A stretch of 64,000 bases of DNA from positions 122,681 through 186,680 of the forward strand of contig NZ_JARQXB010000007.1 in assembly GCF_029543105.1 (NCBI RefSeq), read 5' to 3'. A program made the translations under genes and the position numbers. Numbering within the stretch: the first letter of the stretch is position 1; the number at the start of each line of letters is the position of its first letter. This document shows positions 49,608-58,418 of the stretch, piece after piece. Origin of the DNA: Stenotrophomonas sp. HITSZ_GD. Lineage in GTDB: Bacteria; Pseudomonadota; Gammaproteobacteria; Xanthomonadales; Xanthomonadaceae. The notes beneath the pieces were generated by a model. That model searched no databases. It was given only the letters and a program-made list of their open reading frames with translations, and had not been told where the DNA came from.

Positions 49608-49640
49608 GCGAAGGGCCCGGTCGGCGACCGGGCCCTTCGC
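49608..49640. terminator. Terminator-like hairpin after the M13 gene
   Basis: A perfect 15-bp stem (49608-49622 with 49626-49640) around GGC, starting 21 bases after the stop. No T-run follows directly. Confidence 0.65.
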
Positions 49641-49745
49641 GCATTCGGGCTTTCAGTAGTTTTACTCAGCGCCGACCGGTAGTTCATCCGTCGCGCCCGC
49701 GAGGGCGGAGTGGTCTGCTTGCCGCACGCCGCTGGAGGAAGCCCC

Positions 49746-50570
49746 ATGTCATCGCGTCCACTCTGCCTGGCCTTTGGCCTGGCCCTCGTATGGCCCGCCA
49801 TGGCCGCGCCCGCGAAGGCGCCGCCCGTCGCTGCGCCACCGCCACCGCCCCCGGCGGCCGCGCCCGCTGTGCCCGCCGCCGCGGCTGTCGATCCGCGTGC
49901 GGCGGCCGCGCTGGAAAAGATGGGCCGCTACCTGCGCAGCCTGAAGAACTTCACCGTGCACGGCGATACCACCCTGGACGTGGTGACCGACGACGGCCAG
50001 AAGCTGCAATTCCCCGGCGAGGTGGACTACAAGGTCCGCGTGCCGGATGGGCTGCGCCTGGACTGGAAAACCGATCGCAAGGAGCGCGCGCTGTACTACG
50101 ACGGCAAGACGCTCACCCTCTACGGGCCGAAGAACAAGTTCTACGCCCGCGTCGAGGCGCCGCCCACGCTGCACGAGCTGGTGGCGGTGGCGCGCGACCG
50201 CTACGGCATCGAGCTGCCGCTGCCGGACCTGTTCCTGTGGGGTACGCCGGCCGCACCCATTTCGGCGCTGCAGCAGGCAACGTTCGTCGGGCCGGCGCGC
50301 ATCGACGGCAGCGTCACCGAGCAGTACGCCTTCCGCCAGGACGGCGTGGACTGGCAGCTGTGGCTGGAGACCGGCGACAAGCCGCTGCCCCGCCGCCTGG
50401 TGATCACCACCACCACCGATCCGGCGCAGCCGCAGTACGCCACCACGCTGACCTGGAACACCAGCGCGGCGCTGAAGGATTCCACGTTCGCCTTCGTGCC
50501 GCCGAAGGATGCCGCGCGGATCGAGCTGGTCGAAGTCGATGTCGCCGCGGTCGAGGAGGACCAGCCATGA
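49746..50570 (+). CDS. DUF2092 domain periplasmic protein
   Basis: A 274-residue protein with a signal peptide (CLAFGLALVWPAMA) and a Pro/Ala-rich linker (about residues 22-48). The DUF2092 domain follows: YLRSLKNFTVHGDTTLDVVT, RALYYDGKTLTLYGPKNKFYA, and a C-terminal LTWNTSAALKDSTFAFVPP. The fold is close to the LolA/LolB lipoprotein-carrier family, so lipid or lipoprotein binding is a reasonable guess. The next gene overlaps its stop (ATGA). Confidence 0.88.
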   Translation: MSSRPLCLAFGLALVWPAMAAPAKAPPVAAPPPPPPAAAPAVPAAAAVDPRAAAALEKMGRYLRSLKNFTVHGDTTLDVVTDDGQKLQFPGEVDYKVRVPDGLRLDWKTDRKERALYYDGKTLTLYGPKNKFYARVEAPPTLHELVAVARDRYGIELPLPDLFLWGTPAAPISALQQATFVGPARIDGSVTEQYAFRQDGVDWQLWLETGDKPLPRRLVITTTTDPAQPQYATTLTWNTSAALKDSTFAFVPPKDAARIELVEVDVAAVEEDQP

Positions 50571-51115
50571 ACAGTCGCAACGCCCGTTTCCTGCTCGCGG
50601 TGGCGATGGCCGCCGGCTTCGGTGGCCTGGCCCTGGCCAGCGGCGGCGCGCACGCCGGACCGCGCGCGCGCTCGGTGGCGCATACCGGCATCAACCACCC
50701 GCCGGCGGCGAACCGCGCCGGCGGGATGAACCGCGGCGCGCAGCCGGCCCACGTCAATCGCGGCGGCGCGCCGAACGTCAACCGGGGCGGCAACGTGAAC
50801 CGCAACGCGAACATCGACCGCAACGTCAACCGCAACGTCAACCGCGACATCGACGTGCACCGCGACATCGACGTGGACGTGGACAACCACTGGCACGACG
50901 GCTGGTACGACCACCCCGTGGCGACCGCCGCGGCGGTGACCGCCACCACGATGGTGACCGCCGCGGTGGTCGGCTCGATCGTCAACTCGGTGCCGCCGAG
51001 CTGCGTGACCACCGTGGTGAACGGCATCGCCTACCAGCAGTGCGGCAGCACCTGGTACCAACCGCAGTACGCCGGCACGACCGTGCAGTACGTGGTGGTC
51101 AACCCGCCGGGCTGA
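50567..51115 (+). CDS. Secreted Asn/Arg-repeat protein, coupled to the DUF2092 gene
   Basis: A 182-residue protein. A signal peptide (FLLAVAMAAGFGGLALASGG) is followed by a low-complexity stretch rich in N, R, G and V (about residues 50-105, repeats of the type VNRGG and NVNRN) and then a DIDVHRDIDVDVDN run. A hydrophobic segment (ATAAAVTATTMVTAAVVGSIV) and a tail GIAYQQCGSTWYQPQYAG close it. That tail occurs in several xanthomonad and proteobacterial envelope proteins of unknown role. Coupled to the DUF2092 gene by ATGA overlap. Confidence 0.8.
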   Translation: MNSRNARFLLAVAMAAGFGGLALASGGAHAGPRARSVAHTGINHPPAANRAGGMNRGAQPAHVNRGGAPNVNRGGNVNRNANIDRNVNRNVNRDIDVHRDIDVDVDNHWHDGWYDHPVATAAAVTATTMVTAAVVGSIVNSVPPSCVTTVVNGIAYQQCGSTWYQPQYAGTTVQYVVVNPPG

Positions 51116-51210
51116 GCCGGCCTCGCACTCCTCCGGCGCGGACGCGGTACCGGTCCTCGCTTTTTTTTGGGGCATCGGCGGCATGACACGGGGCATTGAC
51201 ACGGGTTGTC

Positions 51211-51216
51211 TAGAAT
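51211..51216 (+). promoter_or_regulatory. Candidate -10 element for the phospholipase D-like gene
   Basis: TAGAAT ends 6 bases before the ATG at 51223, so a transcript from it would be leaderless or nearly so. A TTGACA lies upstream but only 9 bases away, too close to be its -35. Confidence 0.3.
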
Positions 51217-51222
51217 CGCGCC

Positions 51223-52782
51223 ATGACCCGACGCACCGTGAAGTGGATCGCCATCGTCCTGGTGGGCTTCGTGCTGGCCTCCCTGGCCGCGCTGTGGAGC
51301 TATGGCCGCTTCACCGAGCGCGTGCGCGGCCCGGCGGGCCATGCCCTGCCGGTCGCCGCCGCGGCCACCGCGGTGGATCGCAGCGTGGCGCCCCTGCTGG
51401 CGGCCCGGCCGGAGGAGACCGGCATGGTGCTGCTGGCCGACAACGTCGATGCCTTCGCCGCGCGTGCGCTGCTGGCGCGCGGTGCCGGGCGCAGCCTGGA
51501 CCTGCAGTACTACATGTGGCATCCGGACTTCACCGGCAACCTGCTCTACGACGAAGTGCTGCGCGCCGCCGACCGCGGCGTGCGCGTGCGCCTGCTGCTG
51601 GACGATCTCAACGTGAGCGGCAGCCGCGACGTGCTCGCCGCGCTCGATAGCCACCCGCGGATCGAGGTACGCCTGTTCAATCCCACCCGCGCCCGCGAGG
51701 GCAGCCTGGCGCGCGGCCTGGAAATGGTGCTGCGCTGGCTCAGCGTGAACCGGCGCATGCACAACAAGGCCTGGATCGCCGATGGCCGGGTCGCCATCGT
51801 GGGCGGCCGCAACGTGGGCGACGAATACTTCGACGCCGCGCGCGACACCAACTTCATGGACACCGACGTGGCGGTGATCGGCCAGGCGGTGGGCGAGGGC
51901 GAGCGCCAGTTCGACGCCTACTGGAACAGCCCCAACGCGGTGCCGCTGTCCGCGCTGGTCAAGCATCCCCATACCACGCTGGCGGCGGTGCGGCAGACGC
52001 TGGATACCGGGCTGCGCTCGCCGATGGCCCAGCCCTACCTGCGCAAGCTCGCGCAATCGCCGGGGGTCCGCAGCCTGGTGGCCGGTACCCGCGAGGTGCA
52101 CTGGTCGCGCTCGGCGCACCTGATCTCCGACCCGCCGGAAAAGGCAGCCGGTGCGCCGCCCGCGCCGGACTGGATGACGCCGGTGCTGGTCCACGACATG
52201 TCCGGCGCGCGGCACCAGCTGCTGCTGATCTCGCCGTACTTCGTGCCCGGCGATGCGGGCCTGCGCTGGATGCGCGACCTGCGCCAGCGGGGCGTGGAGG
52301 TGGGCGTATTGACCAACTCGCTGGCCGCCAACGACGTCGTCGCCGTGCATGGCGGCTATGCGGGCTACCGCGCCCCGCTGCTGCGCGCGGGCGTGGCGCT
52401 GTACGAGCTCAAGGCACAGGGCAAGCCGGACGGCAGCCTGTTCGGTTCCAGCGGCGCGAGCCTGCACACCAAGGCGTTCGTGGTGGACGGGCGCACCGGG
52501 TTCGTGGGATCGTTCAACCTCGATCCGCGCTCGATGAACCTCAACACCGAAATGGGGCTGCTGTTCGAACAGCCTGACATGGCGCGCGAGCTGCAGCGGC
52601 TGTATGCACGCAAGACCGCGCCGGCGGTGAGCTACCGGCTGGCGCTGGAAGGCGACGCGCTGCGCTGGCACGACGATGCCGCGCGCCCGCCGCACACCTG
52701 GACGCGCGAGCCCGATGCCAGCGTGTGGCGCCGGGCGGCCGCGCGGGTGATCGGCTGGCTGCCGGTGGAATCGCAGCTCTAG
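51223..52782 (+). CDS. Phospholipase D family protein (cardiolipin synthase C-like)
   Basis: A 519-residue protein with an N-terminal membrane anchor (WIAIVLVGFVLASLAALWSYG) and two HKD motifs: HNKAWIADGRVAIVGGRNVG (His 180) and HTKAFVVDGRTGFVGSFNLD (His 415). The pair forms one active site. The length and the N-terminal DLQYYMWHPDFTGNLLYDEV region resemble ClsC, which makes cardiolipin from phosphatidylethanolamine and phosphatidylglycerol. A toxin- or nuclease-type PLD is less likely given the anchor. Confidence 0.88.
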   Translation: MTRRTVKWIAIVLVGFVLASLAALWSYGRFTERVRGPAGHALPVAAAATAVDRSVAPLLAARPEETGMVLLADNVDAFAARALLARGAGRSLDLQYYMWHPDFTGNLLYDEVLRAADRGVRVRLLLDDLNVSGSRDVLAALDSHPRIEVRLFNPTRAREGSLARGLEMVLRWLSVNRRMHNKAWIADGRVAIVGGRNVGDEYFDAARDTNFMDTDVAVIGQAVGEGERQFDAYWNSPNAVPLSALVKHPHTTLAAVRQTLDTGLRSPMAQPYLRKLAQSPGVRSLVAGTREVHWSRSAHLISDPPEKAAGAPPAPDWMTPVLVHDMSGARHQLLLISPYFVPGDAGLRWMRDLRQRGVEVGVLTNSLAANDVVAVHGGYAGYRAPLLRAGVALYELKAQGKPDGSLFGSSGASLHTKAFVVDGRTGFVGSFNLDPRSMNLNTEMGLLFEQPDMARELQRLYARKTAPAVSYRLALEGDALRWHDDAARPPHTWTREPDASVWRRAAARVIGWLPVESQL

Positions 52783-52783
52783 C

Positions 52784-53182
52784 TCAGTCGGCGTCGGCCG
52801 AGTCCTGTTCCGGGTCGAAATCGGTCACCCAGTTCTGCGCCATCACGCGCTCGTCGGGCGCAAACACCTTTACCTCCGTGCGCGGCAGGAACCGGCCGGC
52901 CAGCGAGGTCATGCCGGCGACGAAGCCGGGCGCGGCGACCACCGCCACGCGCGCGAAGCGATGGTAGTGGCCGAAATTGCGCAGGCCATATTCCAGGTCG
53001 CGGCCCAGCGCGGGCAGCGTGAGGCCGGTGAAGCCGTCCAGTTCGCAGTAGATGCCGATGCGGCCATGGCGCTGCAGGCGCGCCTCCACGTCGGCGATGC
53101 AGCGGTCGTAATCCTCGCGATCCAGGGTGCCGCTGAAACGGTACGCGCCGACATGGTCGGCGGAGGGAAGGGCGTCGTACAT
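52784..53182 (-). CDS. SpoIIAA/STAS-like family protein
   Basis: A 132-residue protein with the SpoIIAA-like (DUF3478) pattern: GTLDREDYDRCIADVEARLQRHG, IYCELDGFTGLTLPAL, DLEYGLRNFGHYHRFARVAVVA and the C-terminal FAPDERVMAQNWV. It lies on the minus strand and its stop is 2 bases from the phospholipase stop. It is 104 bases downstream of mfd. No partner can be named; the conserved Ser of true anti-sigma antagonists is not evident. Confidence 0.85.
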   Translation of the reverse strand: MYDALPSADHVGAYRFSGTLDREDYDRCIADVEARLQRHGRIGIYCELDGFTGLTLPALGRDLEYGLRNFGHYHRFARVAVVAAPGFVAGMTSLAGRFLPRTEVKVFAPDERVMAQNWVTDFDPEQDSADAD

Positions 53183-53286
53183 GGGCAGCGTGCTCCGGGC
53201 GGGCGTGCGCGCAGTGTCGGGCCCGGGGGCGGAATGTGGCGTGAGAGAGGCACGGCGCGCGCCGCGCGCCGCGCGCGCCGGTCCCC

Positions 53287-56200
53287 TCAACCCTTCCGCA
53301 GTGTCGTCAGCAGCGCGCGTGCCGCGTTGAAGCGATCCTCCGCCTCCGGCAGCGGGTGCTTGATGCGCAGCTTGTCCGGGCCGTCCATCGTGTAGAGCTT
53401 GGGCTGCTTCTGGATCATCTGGATCACCGCCATCGGGTCGATGTTCGGCTTGGACTCGAACACCAGCCGGCCGCCGGCCTCGCCCAGCTCGATCTTGCGA
53501 ATCCCCAGTTCATTGGCCTGCAGCTTCAGCTCGGCGATCGCGAAGAGGTGCTTGGCCGCCTCCGGCAACAGGCCGAAGCGGTCGATCATCTCCACCTGCA
53601 GCTCGCGCAGCGATTCGCTGTCGCGCGCGCTGGAAATGCGCTTGTACAGCGTCAGGCGGGTATGCACGTCGGGCAGGTAATCCTCGGGGATCAACGCCGG
53701 CACGTGCAGCTCCACTTCGGCGCCGCGCACTTCCTCGCCGGCATCCAGGTCGGGCAGCTTGCCCTGGCGGATGCTGCGCACGGCGCGTTCGAGCAACTCG
53801 GTGTACAGGCTGAAGCCCACCTCGGCCATCTGCCCGCTCTGGTCCTCGCCCAGCAGCTCGCCGGCGCCGCGGATTTCCAGGTCGTGCGTGGCCAGGGTGA
53901 AGCCAGCGCCCAGCTCGTCCATGGACGCGATGGCCTCCAGGCGCTTCTCCGCGTCCGGCGTCATCGAGCGCCGGTCCGGCACCACCAGGTAGGCATACGC
54001 GCGATGGTGCGAGCGGCCCACGCGGCCGCGCAGCTGGTGCAACTGCGCCAGGCCGAAACGGTCGGCGCGGTTGATGATGATGGTGTTCGCGTTGGGGATG
54101 TCGATGCCCGATTCGATGATCGTCGTCGACAGCAGCACGTTGAACCGCTGCTTCTGGAAATCCAGCATCACCCGCTCCAGCTCGCGCTCGGGCATCTGCC
54201 CGTGGGCGATGCCGATGCGCGCTTCGGGCACCAGTTCGGAGAGGTCGCGCTGCATGCGCCCGATGCTCTCCACGTCGTTGTGCAGGAAGTACAGCTGGCC
54301 GCCGCGCGCCAGCTCGCGCTGGAACGCTTCGCGCAGCAGTGCGTTGTCCCACTGGGTGATGAAGGTCTGCACCGCCAGCCGGTTCGGCGGCGGGGTGGCG
54401 ATGATGGACAGGTCACGCAGGCCGGCCATGGCCATGTTGAGCGTGCGCGGGATCGGCGTGGCGGTGAGCGTGAGCAGGTGCACGTTGGCGCGCATCGCCT
54501 TGAGCGCCTCCTTCTGGCGCACGCCGAAGCGCTGTTCCTCGTCCACGATGACCAGGCCCAGGTCCTTGAACTTCACGTCCGATTGCAGCAGCCGGTGCGT
54601 GCCGACGATCACGTCGATGGTGCCGGCGGTGACCTTCTCCAGCTCGGCCTTGATCTCCTTGGTGGTCTTGAAGCGCGAGAGCACTTCGACCTTGAGCGGG
54701 TAATCGGCGAAGCGGTCGCGGAAGTTGCGGTAATGCTGCTCGGCCAGCAGCGTGGTGGGCACCAGCACGGCGACCTGCTTGCCGCCGCTGGCCGCGGCGA
54801 AGGCCGCGCGTACCGCCACCTCGGTCTTGCCGAAGCCCACGTCGCCGCAGACCACGCGGTCCATCGGCTGGCTGGATTGCAGGTCGCGCAGCGTGGCCTC
54901 GATGGCGGCGAGCTGGTCGGGCGTTTCCTCGAACGGGAAGCCGGCGGCGAACGGCTCGTACATCGCGCGGTCCACGTGCAGCGCCAGCCCGGCGCGGGCC
55001 TGGCGGCGCGCCTGGATCTCCAGCAGCTCGGCGGCCACGTCGCGCACCTTCTCGGCGGCCTTGCGCTTGGCCTTGGTCCACTGCTCGCCGCCGAGCGAAT
55101 GCAGCGGCGCGGTTTCCGGCGAAGCGCCGGAGTAGCGGCTGATCAGGTGCAGCTGCGCCACCGGCACGTACAGCCGATCGCCCTTGGCATATTCGATTTC
55201 GAGGAATTCGCCGGGCATGCCGCCCACGTCCATGGCGATCAGCCCGCGATAGCGGCCCACGCCGTGGTCCTCGTGGACGATGGGCGCCCCTTCGGTCAGC
55301 TCGCCCAGGTCGCGGATGATCGCTTCCGGTTCGCGGCCGGCCCGGCGCGCGCGCCGCGGCTGGGTGGCACGCTCGGGGAACAGCTGCCGCTCGGTGAGCA
55401 CGGCGATGCGCGGCGCATCCAGCGCGAAGCCGTCCTCCAGCGGGGCGACGGCGATGGCGAACCTGGCCGCCTCGTCCGCGAGGAATGCCGGCAGGTCCGG
55501 CACCACCTGCGGTTGCAGCGCGGCCGCGGCCAACACTTCCAGCAGCGCCTCGCGCCGGCCGGGCGAATCGGCGGCCACCAGCACGCGGCCGGGGTAGTGG
55601 GACAGGAAGGATTTGAGCGCCTCGCCGGCCGGCGCGTCCTTGGCCGCCACCGGCAACGGCGGCAGCGGCTGGTCGCCCAGCGCGGCCGCGTCCTGGAAAC
55701 GCGCGTGGTCGTTCGGCCATACCTCGATGCGCGGCAGGTCGTTGAGCTTTTCGCGCAACGTATCCGGCGGCTGGTACAGCGCATCGGGCGCGAGCAGCGG
55801 GCGCTCGACGTCGTGGCGGCGCTGCTCGTAGCGCTGCTGGGTCTGGGTCCAGAACGCGTCGGCCGCGTTGGAAACGCCCGGCGCGACCAAGGTCAGCGTG
55901 CGAGGGCCGAGGTAGTCGAACAGCGTGGCGGTCTGGTCGAAGAACAGCGGCAGGTAGTACTCGATGCCCGAGGGCGCCAGGCCCGCCTTGAGGTCCTGGT
56001 AGAGCGCGCTGCGCCGGGTATCCACGTCGAAGCGCTCGCGCAGCCGCGCCAGCACGCGCTCCACGCTGGCATCGTCGAGCGGCACCTCGCGGCCGGGCAG
56101 CATCTTCACCGCCGGAACCTTGTCCAGCGAGCGCTGCGATTCGGGGTCGAATTCGCGGATGGAATCGATGTCCTCGTCCAGCAACTCGATGCGCAGCGGC

Positions 56201-56757
56201 GCCTCGGCACCCATCGGGTAGACGTCCAGCAGGCCGCCGCGCACGGCGAAGTCGCCCGGGTCCATCACCTGCGGCACGTTGCGGTAGCCGGCGCTTTCCA
56301 GCCGGCGCTTTTCCGCGTCCAGGTCCAGGCGCTGGCCGACCTTCAGGTCGAAGCTGCCGCCGACGATGTACTTCAGCGGCGCCAGGCGCTGCATCAGCGT
56401 CTGCACCGGCACCACCACGACGCCCTGGCTCAGGGTGGGCAGGCGGTGCAGCGCGGACAGGCGCTGGCTGATGATGTCCGGGTGCGGACTGAACTGGTCG
56501 TAGGGCAGGGTTTCCCAATCCGGGAACGGCAGCACCGGCAGCGTCGAGCGCTCACCCAGCAGTACCAGCAGGTCCGCTTCGAGCTGGTGCGCGCCGTGGT
56601 TGTCGCGGGTGACGACCAGCAGCGGGCCCTCGTGCGCCTCGGCGGCGCGGGCCACGTACCAGGCCAGGGCGGTGGCCGAGGCGGGATTGCGCCAGTAGGC
56701 GCGGAGCTGCCCGGCACGGGGCAGCGGCGGAGCGGGGAGGCGGGAAGAAGACGGCAT
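53287..56757 (-). CDS. mfd: Transcription-repair coupling factor Mfd
   Basis: A 1,156-residue full-length Mfd. UvrB-like domains cover about residues 1-340. The CarD-like RNA-polymerase-interacting domain is about 475-545 (DHGVGRYRGLIAMDVGG, KGDRLYVPVAQLHLISRY). The translocase follows: Walker A GDVGFGKTEVA near 640, DEEQRFG near 739, TATPIPRTL and GRVGRSHHRAYAYL. The C-terminal domain (from about 1000) masks UvrA binding. It dislodges RNA polymerase stalled at DNA damage and recruits UvrA. Transcribed upstream of the SpoIIAA-like gene. Confidence 0.98.
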   Translation of the reverse strand: MPSSSRLPAPPLPRAGQLRAYWRNPASATALAWYVARAAEAHEGPLLVVTRDNHGAHQLEADLLVLLGERSTLPVLPFPDWETLPYDQFSPHPDIISQRLSALHRLPTLSQGVVVVPVQTLMQRLAPLKYIVGGSFDLKVGQRLDLDAEKRRLESAGYRNVPQVMDPGDFAVRGGLLDVYPMGAEAPLRIELLDEDIDSIREFDPESQRSLDKVPAVKMLPGREVPLDDASVERVLARLRERFDVDTRRSALYQDLKAGLAPSGIEYYLPLFFDQTATLFDYLGPRTLTLVAPGVSNAADAFWTQTQQRYEQRRHDVERPLLAPDALYQPPDTLREKLNDLPRIEVWPNDHARFQDAAALGDQPLPPLPVAAKDAPAGEALKSFLSHYPGRVLVAADSPGRREALLEVLAAAALQPQVVPDLPAFLADEAARFAIAVAPLEDGFALDAPRIAVLTERQLFPERATQPRRARRAGREPEAIIRDLGELTEGAPIVHEDHGVGRYRGLIAMDVGGMPGEFLEIEYAKGDRLYVPVAQLHLISRYSGASPETAPLHSLGGEQWTKAKRKAAEKVRDVAAELLEIQARRQARAGLALHVDRAMYEPFAAGFPFEETPDQLAAIEATLRDLQSSQPMDRVVCGDVGFGKTEVAVRAAFAAASGGKQVAVLVPTTLLAEQHYRNFRDRFADYPLKVEVLSRFKTTKEIKAELEKVTAGTIDVIVGTHRLLQSDVKFKDLGLVIVDEEQRFGVRQKEALKAMRANVHLLTLTATPIPRTLNMAMAGLRDLSIIATPPPNRLAVQTFITQWDNALLREAFQRELARGGQLYFLHNDVESIGRMQRDLSELVPEARIGIAHGQMPERELERVMLDFQKQRFNVLLSTTIIESGIDIPNANTIIINRADRFGLAQLHQLRGRVGRSHHRAYAYLVVPDRRSMTPDAEKRLEAIASMDELGAGFTLATHDLEIRGAGELLGEDQSGQMAEVGFSLYTELLERAVRSIRQGKLPDLDAGEEVRGAEVELHVPALIPEDYLPDVHTRLTLYKRISSARDSESLRELQVEMIDRFGLLPEAAKHLFAIAELKLQANELGIRKIELGEAGGRLVFESKPNIDPMAVIQMIQKQPKLYTMDGPDKLRIKHPLPEAEDRFNAARALLTTLRKG

Positions 56758-56825
56758 GTGCCGGGGATTTTACCCCGGCCGGTTCATGGGAGCGTGTGGA
56801 AGGGGGGCGCGCGCTCCGCGGGTGC

Positions 56826-57368
56826 CTAACCCTCCAGCTCCAGCACCATCCGCAGCAGTTCCGGCGAGGTGGGGTGCGGCTGCGGCTGGAAACCCAGCGA
56901 GCCGGCCAGCTCCAGCATCGGCTCGTTGGCCTTGAGCACATCGCCGTATAGGCGGTCCAGGTACTTGCGGCGGGCCCACTTCACCAGCTTGCGCATCAAC
57001 TGGCGGCCCAGTCCCTGGCCGGCGACGAAGTGGCTGACCAGGATCGTGTACTCGGCCTCGCGCGTGCCCGGCACGATGCCCGCGCGGGCCACCGCGCCCA
57101 CCACCGCTTCGCCGGGGGGCAGTTGCTCGGCGGCGACCAGCACGATCTCGCTCTTCGGGTTCGGGTGGGTCAGCCGCTGCAGCATTTCCGGGGTGATGTC
57201 CTCCCCCGGCCCGAGCAGGCGGGCGCGGATCTCGTCTGGCCCGAGCAGGCTGAAGGCGCCTTGCAGCGGCGGGCCGTCCTCCGGCCTGACCGGCCGCAGC
57301 AACAGGGTGCGGCCGTTGGGTAGGTTGAAGTTTTCATGCCAGGGCGGCATGCGATTGCGGATAGCCAT
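56826..57368 (-). CDS. GNAT family N-acetyltransferase
   Basis: A 180-residue single-domain acetyltransferase. Seen: LPNGRTLLLRPVRPEDGPPL, EYTILVSHFVAGQGLGRQLM with the acetyl-CoA Q/RxxGxG/A loop, and LKANEPMLELAGSLGF. The pattern resembles the acetyltransferase domain of protein acetylases of the PatZ/Pka type, but without the large N-terminal domain. Target unknown. It is 68 bases upstream of mfd on the same strand. Confidence 0.9.
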   Translation of the reverse strand: MAIRNRMPPWHENFNLPNGRTLLLRPVRPEDGPPLQGAFSLLGPDEIRARLLGPGEDITPEMLQRLTHPNPKSEIVLVAAEQLPPGEAVVGAVARAGIVPGTREAEYTILVSHFVAGQGLGRQLMRKLVKWARRKYLDRLYGDVLKANEPMLELAGSLGFQPQPHPTSPELLRMVLELEG

Positions 57369-57457
57369 GACCTAGGTTCCTTCGGGTCGACAGGGGATGG
57401 CTCGACTGCGAAAAGCGCCGGCGGGGGAACCGGGGGAGCAAAGGCGTCACTCTACCT

Positions 57458-57481
57458 TCACGGGGCGTGAGTCCCCCGTGA
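57458..57481 (-). terminator. Hairpin downstream of rlmJ
   Basis: 8-bp stem (57458-57465 with 57474-57481, 8-base loop) lying 6 bases beyond the rlmJ stop on the minus strand. No T-run; weak call. Confidence 0.4.
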
Positions 57482-57486
57482 CGTGT

Positions 57487-58344
57487 TCAGTCGCCTGACT
57501 TGAGCCATTCCAGGCGCGTGGTCGCCCCGGCTTCGCCCAGGTGGGTACGCAACGCCGGCAGCGCCGGCGCCAGGACATGGTCGAACTGCCACGGCGCGTT
57601 GACCAGCAGCATGCCGCTGCCGTTGAGGCGCAACGGCGAGTCGTCCGGGCGGACCAGCAGCTCGGCCACCAGCACCGACTTGCCCGGCAGCGAGGCCGCC
57701 TTGCGGAAGAACGGCTGCAGGCTGCGGCGCTGCTTGATCGGGTACCACACCGCGCACATCGCCTGCGGCCAGCGGGTGAGGGTCTCGCGCAGGGCGGCGA
57801 TGATCTGCGGGTACTCGGCGTCCTGCGCCTCGTAGGGCGGGTCGACCAGCACCAGGCCGCGGCCGATGCGGGTGGCGCCGTCCTTGGGCGGCAGGAACGC
57901 GCGCACCGCGGCGTAGCCATCGCCGGCGTGGACGCGCACGCGGCTGTCGTGGGCGAACAAGGCCTTGAGCGCGGCGACCTCTTCCGGCTGCACCTCGCAG
58001 CAGGCCATGCGGTCGTGCGCGCGCAGCGCCTGCGCGGCCAGCAGCGGCGAGCCGGGGTAGGTGATCAGCGCCCCCACCGGGTTGTCGGCCTGCACCGCGC
58101 GCAGGTAGCGCTCCACCACTTCCGGCAGCTTGGGCGAGCCCATCAGCCGCATCACCCCATCCTCCGCCTCCAGCGTGCGCTGGCTGTCGCCGCTGCCGAG
58201 CAGGTAGCGCCCGCGCCCGGCGTGGGTATCGAGCACGAAGCAGGGCGTGTCCTTGCGGTGCAGGGCATCGATCAGCGCGAGCAGGACAATGTGCTTGAGC
58301 ACGTCGGCATGGTTGCCGGCGTGGAAGGCGTGGCGGTAGTTCAT
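57487..58344 (-). CDS. rlmJ: 23S rRNA (adenine(2030)-N6)-methyltransferase
   Basis: A 285-residue SAM-dependent methyltransferase. Seen: the N-terminal NYRHAFHAGNHADVLKHIVL, DTHAGRGRYLL for SAM binding, and LVDPPYEAQDAEY, the catalytic DPPY motif of adenine-N6 methylases. This is the RlmJ (YhiR) family, which modifies A2030 of 23S rRNA. Size is normal (E. coli 280). Divergent from creB over 74 bases. Confidence 0.95.
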   Translation of the reverse strand: MNYRHAFHAGNHADVLKHIVLLALIDALHRKDTPCFVLDTHAGRGRYLLGSGDSQRTLEAEDGVMRLMGSPKLPEVVERYLRAVQADNPVGALITYPGSPLLAAQALRAHDRMACCEVQPEEVAALKALFAHDSRVRVHAGDGYAAVRAFLPPKDGATRIGRGLVLVDPPYEAQDAEYPQIIAALRETLTRWPQAMCAVWYPIKQRRSLQPFFRKAASLPGKSVLVAELLVRPDDSPLRLNGSGMLLVNAPWQFDHVLAPALPALRTHLGEAGATTRLEWLKSGD

Positions 58345-58418
58345 GGGCGGGCAGTGTAGTGGGTCCGTGCGCGCAGCGGGGCCGGCGCTTGCAGCGCGGT
58401 GCGGCTATGCTGCGCGCC

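Noticed and set aside
51161..51168. Run of eight T after the Asn/Arg-repeat protein gene
   Set aside because: No good stem precedes it, so it is not called an intrinsic terminator.
51195..51216. TTGACA and TAGAAT ahead of the phospholipase D-like gene as a full promoter
   Set aside because: Only 9 bases separate them; a sigma-70 promoter needs about 17.
53356..56829. A 1,157-codon open frame on the plus strand opposite mfd
   Set aside because: Same cause; low-complexity composition and no family motifs, while Mfd on the minus strand is complete.
57457..57472. TTCAC near the rlmJ end as a second cre tag
   Set aside because: The second half after six bases is TGAGT, not TTCAC; it is simply part of a hairpin.
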